Assembly: GCF_010692325.1 (NCBI RefSeq)
Contig: NZ_JAAHHW010000034.1
Location: 1 to 61,578, forward strand
Direction: 5' to 3'
Length of the DNA: 61,578 nt
From: Moorena sp. SIO3I8
Lineage (GTDB): Bacteria > Cyanobacteriota > Cyanobacteriia > Cyanobacteriales > Coleofasciculaceae
Shown one piece after another: positions 35,835-45,123 of this stretch. Positions within the stretch are counted from its first letter, which is position 1. Each line of letters opens with the position of its first letter. The notes beneath the pieces are model-generated. The model was not told the origin of the DNA. It was given only the letters and a program-made list of their open reading frames with translations, and did not search any database. The translations under genes and the position numbers were made by a program.

Positions 35835-37475
35835 TTATGCTTGTATGGAAAAAGCAATTCGAAATCCAATGGTGATAATTTTATTGCCAGGGGGAACGCC
35901 ATTGCGATAGCCAGAACGACACACGTTTGGACTGTCAAGCCAAGACCCACCTCTGATCACTCGATGGGATACTCTATCATTAGTTATTCTAGCGGTTCCG
36001 TCTACGGGTGCATTAAGATAGTTGTCATACCAGTGGTCAGCACACCACTCCCAGACATTACCATGGAGGTCCTCTAGTCCAAAGCCATTAGCTGCTTGAT
36101 GAGAGCCAACTTCAGTTGTCTGTTGACTCAATTTACCCTTTGGTCCAGAACGGTATTTTTGAGTACCGTCATAAGTCGCTACTTTGGGAGAAATGGTTTC
36201 ACCAAAGTGAAAAGGAGTAGCTGTGCCAGCACGACAGGCATATTCCCATTCTGCTTCACTGGGTAAGCGATAGGGTCTACCTGTTTGTAGTTGCAAGCGC
36301 TCACAGAACTCAATTGCCTCGAACCAGGTAACCCCTTCTACTGGCAGGTTTTTATCTGGGAAGCGTGAGGGAGCAGACGGTAAGTCAATCCTAATTTTAT
36401 CTGTCCTGGCAATAGCTTTCCACTGGGCTTGAGTCACAGGAAACCTACTCAGAAAGAAGGGAGCAACGTTAACTAAATGTTGAGGTTGTTCTCGATAGTC
36501 TCCCTCCTTATCTGGTGAGCCCATTTGAAATTCTCCTCCTGGAATCTGCACCATTTCCAATACAGTATTCTCTCCCAGTTGTTCATAAAAAACCTCTGCC
36601 TGACCCCGGTCACGATTGATCACCCATTCTGAACTCGATCCTATAAATCTAGGTTGTTTAATCAGTTCAGCCCTTTCAAACTCCAATGGATGTAAGGAAG
36701 GAGGAGGGACTTTAACAGTATTAATAGTCCAAACTGACTCCTCAAATTCTGGAATAGGTAAAATAACTCCTGCTATGACTAGGCGATTATTTGGGTTTGG
36801 CAACTGGTCAAACTTAGATGCTGCTGCTTGTTCATGGCCACGAGCCAAATCCCGCATCCCTTCAAGGTAGGTCAACAAAGGCTGAAATTGCCCTTCCCTG
36901 AGGGGAATAGCCAGTGTTTCTGCTAGCTTAGACATTCGCACCCACTCTGTTTTTTGAGCTAGACTTAATTGGGTCAGTTGTAATGCTAAGTCACGAGCTG
37001 CTGCTTCAGGGTCAATATATGCTAGGGCAGTCCACCGTTGAGCTTGAGCAATAGTCCGAACAGAATTCTTGGGACTATTGAGTTGTGGTTTTATATAAGC
37101 CAGCAGGAAATAAGCTAGGGTTTTAATGCGCTGATGATTATGTTGGTTAAATAGAGGATTACTGTTGAGTTGCTCTAGCAATACATTTCGCATCTCCGGC
37201 TCAAGCTCGTATAATTCACGTCCCACTTCATGACACAGAGGGGATAGTAGTAAATCTGCCACCGCTATCCAGGGAATCTTTAAATTTTCGTTTCGTATAT
37301 CTTGCTGAAAGTTAGCCCACAGACAATAGAGCAAATCAGGCATCAGAGCAATGGGAAATGCCGCATGATAGGCAAAATACAAATGTGGTTCACCAAATTT
37401 ATCCCTAAAGGATTGAATTCTTTGGATAATGTCTGGTGAAGTAGTTTTAGTTGTAGAATTTTCGATCCCGTCCAC
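35835..37475 (-). CDS. FGE-sulfatase-like protein with VMAP-like N-terminus
   Basis: A 546-residue protein. Residues 25-230 form a helical domain (FAYHAAFPIALMPDLLYCLW, LLLSPLCHEVGRELYELEPE, YIDPEAAARDLALQL) of the kind that accompanies vWA-MoxR genes. Residues ~306-545 are a formylglycine-generating-enzyme-like fold: PGGEFQMGS, RLPSEAEWEYACRAGT, DLHGNVWEWCADHW, RGGSWLDSPNVCRSGYRNG. Only one cysteine (about 519) remains near the usual active site, so it is probably a ligand-binding scaffold rather than an oxidase. Its start overlaps the end of the vWA gene by 29 bases, which implies coupled translation. Cytoplasmic, with no signal peptide. Confidence 0.88.
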   Translation of the reverse strand: MDGIENSTTKTTSPDIIQRIQSFRDKFGEPHLYFAYHAAFPIALMPDLLYCLWANFQQDIRNENLKIPWIAVADLLLSPLCHEVGRELYELEPEMRNVLLEQLNSNPLFNQHNHQRIKTLAYFLLAYIKPQLNSPKNSVRTIAQAQRWTALAYIDPEAAARDLALQLTQLSLAQKTEWVRMSKLAETLAIPLREGQFQPLLTYLEGMRDLARGHEQAAASKFDQLPNPNNRLVIAGVILPIPEFEESVWTINTVKVPPPSLHPLEFERAELIKQPRFIGSSSEWVINRDRGQAEVFYEQLGENTVLEMVQIPGGEFQMGSPDKEGDYREQPQHLVNVAPFFLSRFPVTQAQWKAIARTDKIRIDLPSAPSRFPDKNLPVEGVTWFEAIEFCERLQLQTGRPYRLPSEAEWEYACRAGTATPFHFGETISPKVATYDGTQKYRSGPKGKLSQQTTEVGSHQAANGFGLEDLHGNVWEWCADHWYDNYLNAPVDGTARITNDRVSHRVIRGGSWLDSPNVCRSGYRNGVPPGNKIITIGFRIAFSIQA

Positions 37476-39258
37476 GTAATGTCTCTATAGCTTGATAAAA
37501 TTCCTGACGATTAACTTCAAACATAGGAACTAGCTTGGCAATTTCCTCAGCAGTGGTGGATTCCCAACGGTGACGGGGAAAAGGATTAAGCCAAGCAATG
37601 GGAGGTACATAGTGTTTTAACTCCTTCAGAAAAAATTTGGTGCGACGACGACGCCTAGAACTAAACTGTCCACGAGCAGCCCCGGCATCACTAAATATTA
37701 AGCAAACTACTCGTGTTTTTGGCAGTTGTGACAGACAATCTTCAATTGGTACTGCTTCTAAGTGGTATGGATCTTGGTAAAGATAGTCACTGGGACAGTT
37801 ATGGAAATAATACACCCTGACTTGATTAAAACGTCCACCTCTTGAGGCTGTATCGACCAGTGCTTGTGAAAGGTGATGAAAAGGCACCATCGAGCCATCT
37901 TGATCGATCAGCAATAAAAGCTCTATCTTATTAATGCGACGAGGCTTTAGTACCGGATTGAGTAGAATACCCTGTTGTCCAATTTGCTCTACGGTTGCTT
38001 CCAGGTCTAGTTCCCTTGGTACCCCCTCTCCCATCAAATGTCGCAGATAGCGCCACCCTTGCTTCATTTGCCGATAGGTAACCGGAAGATCGTTATTGAT
38101 AATCAGGAAAGTCTCTCCCAGCTGACTGTCAGGCTGTTTGATTGCTTTGGCAACTTGTATTTCGTCAAATAGGGTCTGAATAACATTAGGGGAAAGTTTA
38201 CCTATGGGTAGATTCATGGGCTCCTTAGTATCTTCGTGATCAGAAGCACTAATTATTTGGCATAGACTTCTCATTTTCACAACAATTTTCACAAAAATCA
38301 GTATGATCAAAAATCCTGCAATTGTAATCAGATAACTTTCCCACCAAGCCCACCAAGCACCAAATCGTTCTCCTAAATCATAAAACCAAGCAGTTGATCT
38401 TCTATCTTCTGGATCATTAATAGTCAAAGTTGCAGTGTCTTTTGGACTTATTATGACTTGCCTTTGAGGGTTAGTTAATCGCAGAGTGATTTTCTCATCA
38501 CCCTCGAAAATTGTGTCATCTAAGATAGGAAGAGGTACTTCCTGCACTCCAGATTTACCATCATTAAAAGTCACAGTGATAGACGTTTTTTTGAAGTCCT
38601 TAAATGAGTCTATTGATTTTATGCAATCATCATCTGTTTTATATATCCTATATTTACAATAATTAACTAATTTTTCTAGATAATAATCATCTGTTTCATC
38701 AATAATAATTGTTGCACTGACCTCACCTCTACTGCCACCAGTGCGGGCAATCATAATTTTTGAATTTTTGTCATTCTCTTGTATATCGCCAAGGGATTTA
38801 GACAAGGGATCAGTATCAAAAAAGCTTAAGGTTCCAGGATTGTCTGGCAGTGGTTTTGGCCATAGGAAAGGGGTAGTGATACCTGTTACTAATAAAGCAA
38901 TAACTCCCAAAATAATGTATCGAATCCCTCGAACATGTTTACGCTTTTTGGTATTGGCATCATCAGCTTCTGATCTATCTACAATCTTTTCTTGATATCG
39001 ACTTGTTTCCGTAGTACTTGGTAAAATCTGTTGTCTAGTATCTTCGGGGATGAACTGGTCAAAATACTCTTGGAATATGAGTTGCTCCTGATCAGATTTA
39101 ACCCAAAGGGTGGAACAAAGTTGAGCTAAAGCATTGCGGTCATCCTTACCGAAACCACCATCCACTGCTTGGAGCAACAGGTGATATTCCTCTAACCCTA
39201 AGGGTAGTCCTGCTTCTCGGAGACGATTGAATAACTCTAGCAGTGCTGGCTCATTCAT
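37447..39258 (-). CDS. Membrane-anchored Calx-beta / vWA (CoxE-like) protein
   Basis: This 603-residue protein starts with a vWA-MoxR-type N-terminal region (LFNRLREAGLPLGLEEYHLLLQ). TM1 is at about 113-133. A Calx-beta-like domain spans about 141-283, with PGTLSFFDTD, RTGGSRGEVSA, LDDTIFEGDEKITLRLTNP and ATLTINDP. TM2 is at about 309-328. A vWA domain follows from about 443, with MIDAS-like DQDGS (452-456), Thr470 and FSDAGAARG (Asp524). The Calx-beta part should be outside the cytoplasm and the vWA inside with MoxR. It overlaps MoxR by four bases (ATGA) upstream and the FGE gene by 29 bases downstream. The two-TM sensor design is unusual for this class. Confidence 0.87.
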   Translation of the reverse strand: MNEPALLELFNRLREAGLPLGLEEYHLLLQAVDGGFGKDDRNALAQLCSTLWVKSDQEQLIFQEYFDQFIPEDTRQQILPSTTETSRYQEKIVDRSEADDANTKKRKHVRGIRYIILGVIALLVTGITTPFLWPKPLPDNPGTLSFFDTDPLSKSLGDIQENDKNSKIMIARTGGSRGEVSATIIIDETDDYYLEKLVNYCKYRIYKTDDDCIKSIDSFKDFKKTSITVTFNDGKSGVQEVPLPILDDTIFEGDEKITLRLTNPQRQVIISPKDTATLTINDPEDRRSTAWFYDLGERFGAWWAWWESYLITIAGFLIILIFVKIVVKMRSLCQIISASDHEDTKEPMNLPIGKLSPNVIQTLFDEIQVAKAIKQPDSQLGETFLIINNDLPVTYRQMKQGWRYLRHLMGEGVPRELDLEATVEQIGQQGILLNPVLKPRRINKIELLLLIDQDGSMVPFHHLSQALVDTASRGGRFNQVRVYYFHNCPSDYLYQDPYHLEAVPIEDCLSQLPKTRVVCLIFSDAGAARGQFSSRRRRRTKFFLKELKHYVPPIAWLNPFPRHRWESTTAEEIAKLVPMFEVNRQEFYQAIETLRGRDRKFYN

Positions 39259-40208
39259 TCCGTATCCTCACTTAGCCTGAGATAACTAATATGTGCTTCC
39301 CAACTCTTTAGCAATACTTCTAAATAGGGAAGCGGTTTCTGGGATAATTTTCGTAATGCCTCTTCCAGAGTATCTTGCTTTAGGGCTTGAATCCAATCCA
39401 ATAATTCACTGGTACTTACTTTTTTAGCAGATCGTCCGGTTTCCTCTGCCATTAATTCACGCAATTCTAAAAATCGGGAAACGGATTTTTGGGTCAGGTC
39501 ATCGGCAATATCTGGAAACCGAGCTTTGACAATCTCCACAATCTGCTGGTATTTAGGAAATTTAACGTAGTGGAATAAACACCGGCGTAGGAAAGCATCC
39601 GGTAAATCTTTCTCATCATTACTAGTTATCAAGATAATCGGTGCGGCTTTGGCACTGATTTCCATTTCTTGATCATCGACTCTAACTTCTTCAACTTTAA
39701 TAATTTGTTCCTCAAGTTCGAGAAGCAAGTCATTGGGGAAATCTATATCAGCTTTATCAATTTCATCAATCAATACTACTGTACGTTGGTCATTATTAAA
39801 GGCTCGTCCCAGTGGTCCCAGACGCACATAGGAGGTTGGGTGATCAAATCGTTGCTTTTCTGCCTGTGTCAAGGAACCAGATGCCGCCAATTGAGCATCC
39901 CGCAACCTGCCCACGGTATCATAGGTATAGAGTCCATCTTTGGCTCGGCTAGTGGATTTGATATACCAAGCCTCGAAAGGCAGTCCTAACTCATAGGCTA
40001 CTGCGATCGCTAATTTGGTTTTACCACATCCAGGCTCACCCCTTAGCAGTAGTGGACGCTTTAAGTAAATCGCTAAATTCACTGCGTCTATTAATTCTTT
40101 GCTAGGAAGATAGGGATAAATGAGTTTGCCCTGATAGGTTTCTCCAGACTTTTTGGGTTGAACTCGACCGGTGTATTTAGGATAATCTTTATTTACAGGC
40201 GAAACCAT
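39255..40208 (-). CDS. MoxR-type AAA+ ATPase
   Basis: A 317-residue AAA+ of the MoxR branch: Walker A GEPGCGKT (57-64), Walker B VVLIDEID (144-151), sensor-1 in LITSNDE, arginine finger region LRRC, and sensor-2 STSELLDW. MoxR proteins act as chaperone-like remodelers with vWA partners, and the vWA gene follows with a 4-base overlap. It overlaps the upstream STAND-like gene by 16 bases. The expected partner is the vWA domain of the membrane protein. Confidence 0.93.
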   Translation of the reverse strand: MVSPVNKDYPKYTGRVQPKKSGETYQGKLIYPYLPSKELIDAVNLAIYLKRPLLLRGEPGCGKTKLAIAVAYELGLPFEAWYIKSTSRAKDGLYTYDTVGRLRDAQLAASGSLTQAEKQRFDHPTSYVRLGPLGRAFNNDQRTVVLIDEIDKADIDFPNDLLLELEEQIIKVEEVRVDDQEMEISAKAAPIILITSNDEKDLPDAFLRRCLFHYVKFPKYQQIVEIVKARFPDIADDLTQKSVSRFLELRELMAEETGRSAKKVSTSELLDWIQALKQDTLEEALRKLSQKPLPYLEVLLKSWEAHISYLRLSEDTE

Positions 40209-41221
40209 TTTTCCTCCTGGTCATACCAATTACAGCCGCAGAGCTCACAAATTTTACGAAACGTAGGCTCTGGAATGCCTTTCTTTGCCAACAGTATTTT
40301 AACAGTTTGCTCTTTATCAAGGGAAAGAGTCTCTGGTAAATAGTCTTCTTGGTAATCGAGCCAAGTTCTAATGGTTTCGCGACAAAAGGGGATAATTTCT
40401 GGTAATTCAAAGGGAAGTCTAGTTTTAAAATCAGGTTGGTAATCAGTGACAAAACCAATATTCCATGACTTTACCAATCCTTGATAATCTAGAAAAAAGA
40501 TTAACAACTTAAATTGACTTGGTTGATGTTGGGATATCCTTTGAACTAGCCCAGTCCATAAATTATCAATTAAATCTCTCAAATTATCTTCAATGGATTC
40601 ATCGACATTATTAAAACAGATCAAAACATGCTGGGATTGCCATAACTTTAACAGTCCAGTCACAATCTCACCAGCAGAGCTTTCTTCTGCTAAACTAATT
40701 CTACCAGCAAATTCTTCCCAAATACTGGACATATCAGTCCTTAAGGTTCTTCGGTTTAGATCAATAAGGATAGTTTTCCCTGCCAAGTTTCGGGCAGCAT
40801 TAAAGGCTAATCGATTCGCTAACCATCGTTGACCATAGTCACGAGACTTACCATGAATGAGAAATGCACCGTGAGATTGTTGATGGGTTCTGACAATTTT
40901 TTCAAATAGCTGTTGTTGCTGCCAATACCCCAACTTGAGCAAAACTTTATGTAAGGTATCAACGTTTTGAGGTTTGTCTATAGCCTGAGAATGATTGCCT
41001 TTCTGATAGTTATCGATTTTTTCCTCTATATCATCAAGTTTTTCTTCTATTTCCTCTATCTCTTCTTTACATTCTTTAATTTCCTCCTTTAGCTTAAACT
41101 TCACTGCTGTATCAGTCTCAATATTGTACCTTCTCCTGAGCCTACTCAACTTTTCGCTTAATATTTCATAAATTTCTTCAAAGTCTTCTTGTTTTTGCTT
41201 CAAGCGTCTAAGTGAGGGCAT
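40193..41221 (-). CDS. EAD plus inactive STAND-like (iSTAND) protein
   Basis: A 342-residue protein, first in the operon. Residues 3-72 are a charged helical module (RRLKQKQEDFEEIYEILSEK) that matches the C-terminus of the trypsin-like protease. A short helical link (LLKLGYWQQQQLFEKIV) follows. The P-loop-type domain from about 118 has an altered Walker A: FLIHGKSRDYGQRWLANRL has no canonical GxxxxGK(S/T). Walker B-like VLICFNNVDE follows. This fits the inactive STAND modules described in bacterial NTP-dependent conflict systems, so ATP hydrolysis is unlikely. It probably recruits effectors through the helical module. Confidence 0.8.
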   Translation of the reverse strand: MPSLRRLKQKQEDFEEIYEILSEKLSRLRRRYNIETDTAVKFKLKEEIKECKEEIEEIEEKLDDIEEKIDNYQKGNHSQAIDKPQNVDTLHKVLLKLGYWQQQQLFEKIVRTHQQSHGAFLIHGKSRDYGQRWLANRLAFNAARNLAGKTILIDLNRRTLRTDMSSIWEEFAGRISLAEESSAGEIVTGLLKLWQSQHVLICFNNVDESIEDNLRDLIDNLWTGLVQRISQHQPSQFKLLIFFLDYQGLVKSWNIGFVTDYQPDFKTRLPFELPEIIPFCRETIRTWLDYQEDYLPETLSLDKEQTVKILLAKKGIPEPTFRKICELCGCNWYDQEEKWFRL

Positions 41222-41746
41222 TGGTCACTCTCAAGATTTAGGTCTAACATAGTAGTTTTCTACCTTACTCCTGATTTTAACTGCTAGAGTCGGTAATTTA
41301 GGCTTCTGGCCCATACACCATATGTCTTTTGCCTTTTGCCTCTTGCCTTGCCCGTAGTGCTATATTTGTCACCCTTACCCCAACCAACTTCTAATCCACG
41401 AAAATGAAACAGCCCTGACATTGGGAGCAGGGCTGTTTCAAAATGCAATAAGTTAGTGATTTTGGGGAATCGAGGAAATACAACTAAATTTAATTAAAAC
41501 TAAGCCAATATACTCTTTGAAACCAGACTAATTAGCCTGGTTCAATCAACTGAAACGACTAACAAAACCTTAAATTGTTCGATAACTAGGCACGAAAATT
41601 ATTCTATCAAACAGACCTACCACAACATTGGGAGACCGATGAGCGAGAGAGGGGAATAAGTTCAACGTATTGGTTCAATAAACAATGAACCATCACGAAT
41701 CAACACTCTTCCCCAGTCTCTTGCTTTACGAACTAGGCTCTAACAA
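41222..41746. other. Gap between the conflict operon and gap2
   Basis: No gene is seen. It has an STRR-like TTTTGCC/TCTTGCC run at about 41325-41350, a strong hairpin at 41405-41440, and otherwise AT-rich DNA. The operon promoter should lie in 41222-41400. Confidence 0.55.
41405..41440 (-). terminator. Rho-independent terminator-like hairpin
   Basis: TGAAACAGCCCTG (41405-41417) pairs perfectly with CAGGGCTGTTTCA (41428-41440), loop of 10. On the minus strand it is followed by TTTTCG, a short T run. It lies about 300 bases downstream of gap2 and upstream of the conflict operon, so it would end gap2 transcripts and insulate the operon. Confidence 0.6.
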
Positions 41747-42760
41747 CTAATTCGACCATTTTTGGGCAACTAACTCAGCCAAATCTACAACCCGCTGAGA
41801 GTAGCCCCACTCATTGTCATACCAGGCAACAACCTTAACCATATCGCCACCCATGACCATAGTTAAGCTAGAATCCACAATTGACGAAGCATCATGACCC
41901 CTGTAATCACAGGAAACAAGAGGTTCGTCGCCGTAAGCCAAAATTCCGTTGAGTGGGCCTTCAGCTGCTTCTTTGAGCACTTGATTGACCTGCTCAGCAA
42001 TGGTACTTTTCTCCACTTGAACTACCAAGTCAACGATAGACACATTGGGAGTTGGCACCCGCAGAGCAATACCGTTGAGTTTCCCTTTCAGTTCAGGAAT
42101 CACTAGGGCTACCGCTTTGGCCGCACCAGTAGAGGTAGGGACAATGTTGAGCGCTGCTGCCCGAGCCCGACGTACATCCCGGTGACTCGCATCAAGAAGC
42201 CGCTGGTCACCAGTGTAGCTGTGGGTTGTGGTCATTGTTCCTTTGATAATGCCAAACTGTTGATGCAGTACTTTGGCAAAGGGAGCTAGACAGTTGGTAG
42301 TACAGCTAGCATTGCTAATCACGTCATTTCCTTCGTGGATGTAGTCTTCATGATTAACACCCATGACGTAGGTGGGGACGTCTCCTTTGCCAGGAGCAGT
42401 GATTAGCACTTTCTTAGCACCAGCAGCTATATGCTTGCCAGCTCCATCCTGATCTCGGAAGACACCAGTAGCTTCGATAACTAGGTCAACACCCCAAGAG
42501 TCCCAGGGCAAGTTCAAGGGGTTCCGGTCGGATACACACTTGACAGTTTTTCCATTAGCTGTTATGGAATTTTCATCACAACTGATATCTGCATCAAGTT
42601 TGCCCAACATTGAGTCGTATTTGAGCAGATGGGCATTTGTCTTGGGATCAGAGGTATCATTGATTCCCACTATATCTAACTGGCTATTCTCCCGAGTCAG
42701 CCAGCATCTCATAAAGTTGCGTCCGATGCGTCCAAAACCATTGATCGCTACTCTAATCAC
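41747..42760 (-). CDS. gap2: Glyceraldehyde-3-phosphate dehydrogenase, type I
   Basis: A ~337-residue GAPDH. It has the Rossmann GFGRIGRN, catalytic [12 protein letters not shown] with the Cys, and the C-terminal [12 protein letters not shown]. Cyanobacterial Gap2 works in the Calvin cycle and accepts NADP(H) as well as NAD(H). The cofactor segment NDTSDP matches the cyanobacterial/plastid type. The GTG at 42760 (V-I-R-V-A-I-N) with AGAGGG about 10 bases upstream is preferred over the ATG at 42784, because family members begin at this position. The assignment as gap2 is by this resemblance. Confidence 0.93.
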   Translation of the reverse strand: MIRVAINGFGRIGRNFMRCWLTRENSQLDIVGINDTSDPKTNAHLLKYDSMLGKLDADISCDENSITANGKTVKCVSDRNPLNLPWDSWGVDLVIEATGVFRDQDGAGKHIAAGAKKVLITAPGKGDVPTYVMGVNHEDYIHEGNDVISNASCTTNCLAPFAKVLHQQFGIIKGTMTTTHSYTGDQRLLDASHRDVRRARAAALNIVPTSTGAAKAVALVIPELKGKLNGIALRVPTPNVSIVDLVVQVEKSTIAEQVNQVLKEAAEGPLNGILAYGDEPLVSCDYRGHDASSIVDSSLTMVMGGDMVKVVAWYDNEWGYSQRVVDLAELVAQKWSN

Positions 42761-43373
42761 TACTTCTTGCCCTCTGTAATTCAAAGTAAATATTTTCTTA
42801 ATGATCCCAATAATATCGCAAAGGCTGAAACAATTTGAAACTTTTACTGAACTTATGTGGTTTGATGTACTCGTTTTTAAACCAGATGGGTATACTTTAC
42901 CCTAAAGCTGGAAGTTTTGGCAGGAGAGTCCGCTCTGGGGATGGCACAGATCTGATATTGCCTCGGCAACCTGATTTTACTCACACCATCCCCAAACCCC
43001 TCTCCCCTAACCAGTCTCAACCGATTAGTTTGGTATGTAGGTCCATTACCCCCAAAGGAGGCAGTGATAGAGATAAGTCAAAAAATTACCACTAGCTCTG
43101 CTCTACTGCTATTTTCTGGGTGTTTATGGGTCTTGGGACGTTTTTCCGGATTGAGAAGTCTGGTTGACGTGTAATATATACGACAATAATCTAGGTACTC
43201 AAAAATCAGTTATGTAACAGTTACGTTATCAAACTTAAGGTATTATTGTCCTGTTTGACAGTACAGATGTACTTATTTATCAAAAATTATTCCTCGATCT
43301 CTATTTTTCCTGATATGATAGCGCGTGTTATTGGCAAATTAGGCGTGTGCGGTGTGGTGTGTAAGGAGTTAAA
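42761..43373. other. Divergent promoter region of gap2 and murC
   Basis: No gene is seen. An inverted repeat GGGGATGG/CCATCCCC lies at 42937-42944 and 42986-42993. Promoters for both neighbours must be here; I cannot assign boxes with confidence. Confidence 0.5.
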
Positions 43374-44918
43374 ATGCCAAAGACTGTTGATTTCAGTAAT
43401 AAACCATTTCATTTCATTGGTATTGGCGGAATTGGGATGTCAGCTCTTGCCTACATCCTAGCAAAACGCCAATTCCGAGTATCCGGCTCAGATACTCGGA
43501 CAACGCATATCACGCAAAGTTTGCAAGCAGTAGGTGCTCATATCTTCAAACAGCAGTGTGCCGCCAACTTAGAATTTTTCCAATCCAGGAACGCACCAGC
43601 TTGTGAAGACGTAGCAGCTAAAAGGGTTAGCACGAGTTTGAATCCAAAAGCGCTCACAGAAATCTCACAATCAAGTCCGACTATATCTGTAGCTGACCCC
43701 TGTTTAGGCTTGCCTCAAGTTATCTGTTCCACAGCAATTAACCCATTGAACTCTGAGTACCAGGCAGCAAAAAAGCTAGGTTGCCCAATTTTCCATCGCT
43801 CAGATTTACTAGCGGCGTTGATTGAAGACTATTACAGTATAGCAGTCGCTGGAACTCATGGGAAAACTACAACCAGTAGTTTGATCGGGTATCTATTGTG
43901 GCAAGCCGGTTGTGACCCCACCATGATTATCGGTGGTGAGGTGGATGCTATCGGTGGTAATGCCAGGCTGGGAAATGGACCATTACTGGTTGCTGAGGCT
44001 GATGAATCCGATGGTTCGTTGGTTAAGCTCTCCGCCGAGATTGGTGTAGTAACCAATATTGAGCTGGATCATCCAGACCATTACCAGAAGTTAGAGGAGG
44101 TTGTTGAAATATTCCAGGCTTTCGCCAAGCGCTGTAAGAAGTTAGTGGGATGTATTGATTGCGAGACAGTGCGATCGCAACTAAAACCGAATATCAGCTA
44201 TAGTCTACGGCGAGATATGGGGGCCGACTATAGCGTTGATGATGTAACTTATGAAGCTAATGGCACTACCGCCAGAGTTTGGGAAGGCAATCAGGTTTTA
44301 GGTCGGTTGGAGCTGAAATTGCTAGGCAAACATAATCTCAGCAATGCCCTAGCCGCAGTAGCAGTAGGACGAAATTTGGGGTTGGAGTTTGAGGCAATTG
44401 CCTTGGGGATCGCTAGCTTTGAGGGAGCCAAACGCCGATTTGAGCTGCGGGGCAGGTGCAATGATATTAGTTTTGTGGATGACTATGCTCACCACCCCAG
44501 TGAAATTAAGGCAACCCTAGCTGCCGCAAGAATCCAGGTCAACGCTGATCAGCGAATAATTGCAATTTTCCAACCCCACCGATATAGTCGTACCCTGAGG
44601 TTTCTCCCCGAGTTTAGTGTTTCCTTTAGTAACGCTGACTTGGTGGTTATCAGTGATATATACAGTGCTGGGGAACCAGATTTAGGAGAAATTAGTGGGG
44701 AAAACCTTTATCAGGCGATCGCATCTAACCATAAGGATGTACATTACAAACCAACTCTCGAATCAGTGGTAGAGTTTCTGAACCAAATTCTCTGTCCTGG
44801 GGACTTAGCCCTATTTTTGGGAGCCGGTAATCTGAATCAGATTATTCCTAAGGTAATGGGGTTTTACCAACAGCATGACGGCTTAGTTAACCAAAGTTTA
44901 GCCCGAAAGCATCAATAA
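43374..44918 (+). CDS. murC: UDP-N-acetylmuramate-L-alanine ligase
   Basis: A 514-residue Mur ligase that adds L-Ala to UDP-MurNAc in peptidoglycan synthesis. It has the GIGGIGMSALA Rossmann motif (16-26), the ATP loop GTHGKTTT (160-167), and the C-terminal EFSVSFSNADLVVISDIYSAGE region. An insertion of about 40 residues (about 72-112, RNAPACEDVAAKRVS...) interrupts the N-terminal domain between FFQS and LPQVICSTAI compared with what I recall of the family. A GGAG Shine-Dalgarno precedes the ATG. murB follows 205 bases downstream. Confidence 0.95.
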   Translation: MPKTVDFSNKPFHFIGIGGIGMSALAYILAKRQFRVSGSDTRTTHITQSLQAVGAHIFKQQCAANLEFFQSRNAPACEDVAAKRVSTSLNPKALTEISQSSPTISVADPCLGLPQVICSTAINPLNSEYQAAKKLGCPIFHRSDLLAALIEDYYSIAVAGTHGKTTTSSLIGYLLWQAGCDPTMIIGGEVDAIGGNARLGNGPLLVAEADESDGSLVKLSAEIGVVTNIELDHPDHYQKLEEVVEIFQAFAKRCKKLVGCIDCETVRSQLKPNISYSLRRDMGADYSVDDVTYEANGTTARVWEGNQVLGRLELKLLGKHNLSNALAAVAVGRNLGLEFEAIALGIASFEGAKRRFELRGRCNDISFVDDYAHHPSEIKATLAAARIQVNADQRIIAIFQPHRYSRTLRFLPEFSVSFSNADLVVISDIYSAGEPDLGEISGENLYQAIASNHKDVHYKPTLESVVEFLNQILCPGDLALFLGAGNLNQIIPKVMGFYQQHDGLVNQSLARKHQ

Positions 44919-45123
44919 TTGTGAATCAAGCTAGGGAATTTTAACTATAGACCGTAAGAGAAGGTCAGTATGATCTCAAGTCTCGATGATATTCGTGAAT
45001 CAACTTTCCACAAACTCTTCTAGGTATTCTACCCCCTAGCAACTTCAGCCAATTTCACTGCCAAAAACGGATCGGCATTATTCTCATTGCGTGTAGATCC
45101 GAATCTCTACCCTGATTTTCCTG

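Noticed and set aside
35835-37475. Active sulfatase-modifying enzyme (FGE)
   Set aside because: Only one cysteine remains near the active-site region, and there is no sulfatase gene in the window; a binding-scaffold reading is preferred.
34118-41221. CRISPR or toxin-antitoxin system
   Set aside because: No spaced direct repeats of CRISPR type, no cas genes, and no toxin-antitoxin pair were seen; the vWA-MoxR/EAD reading fits better.
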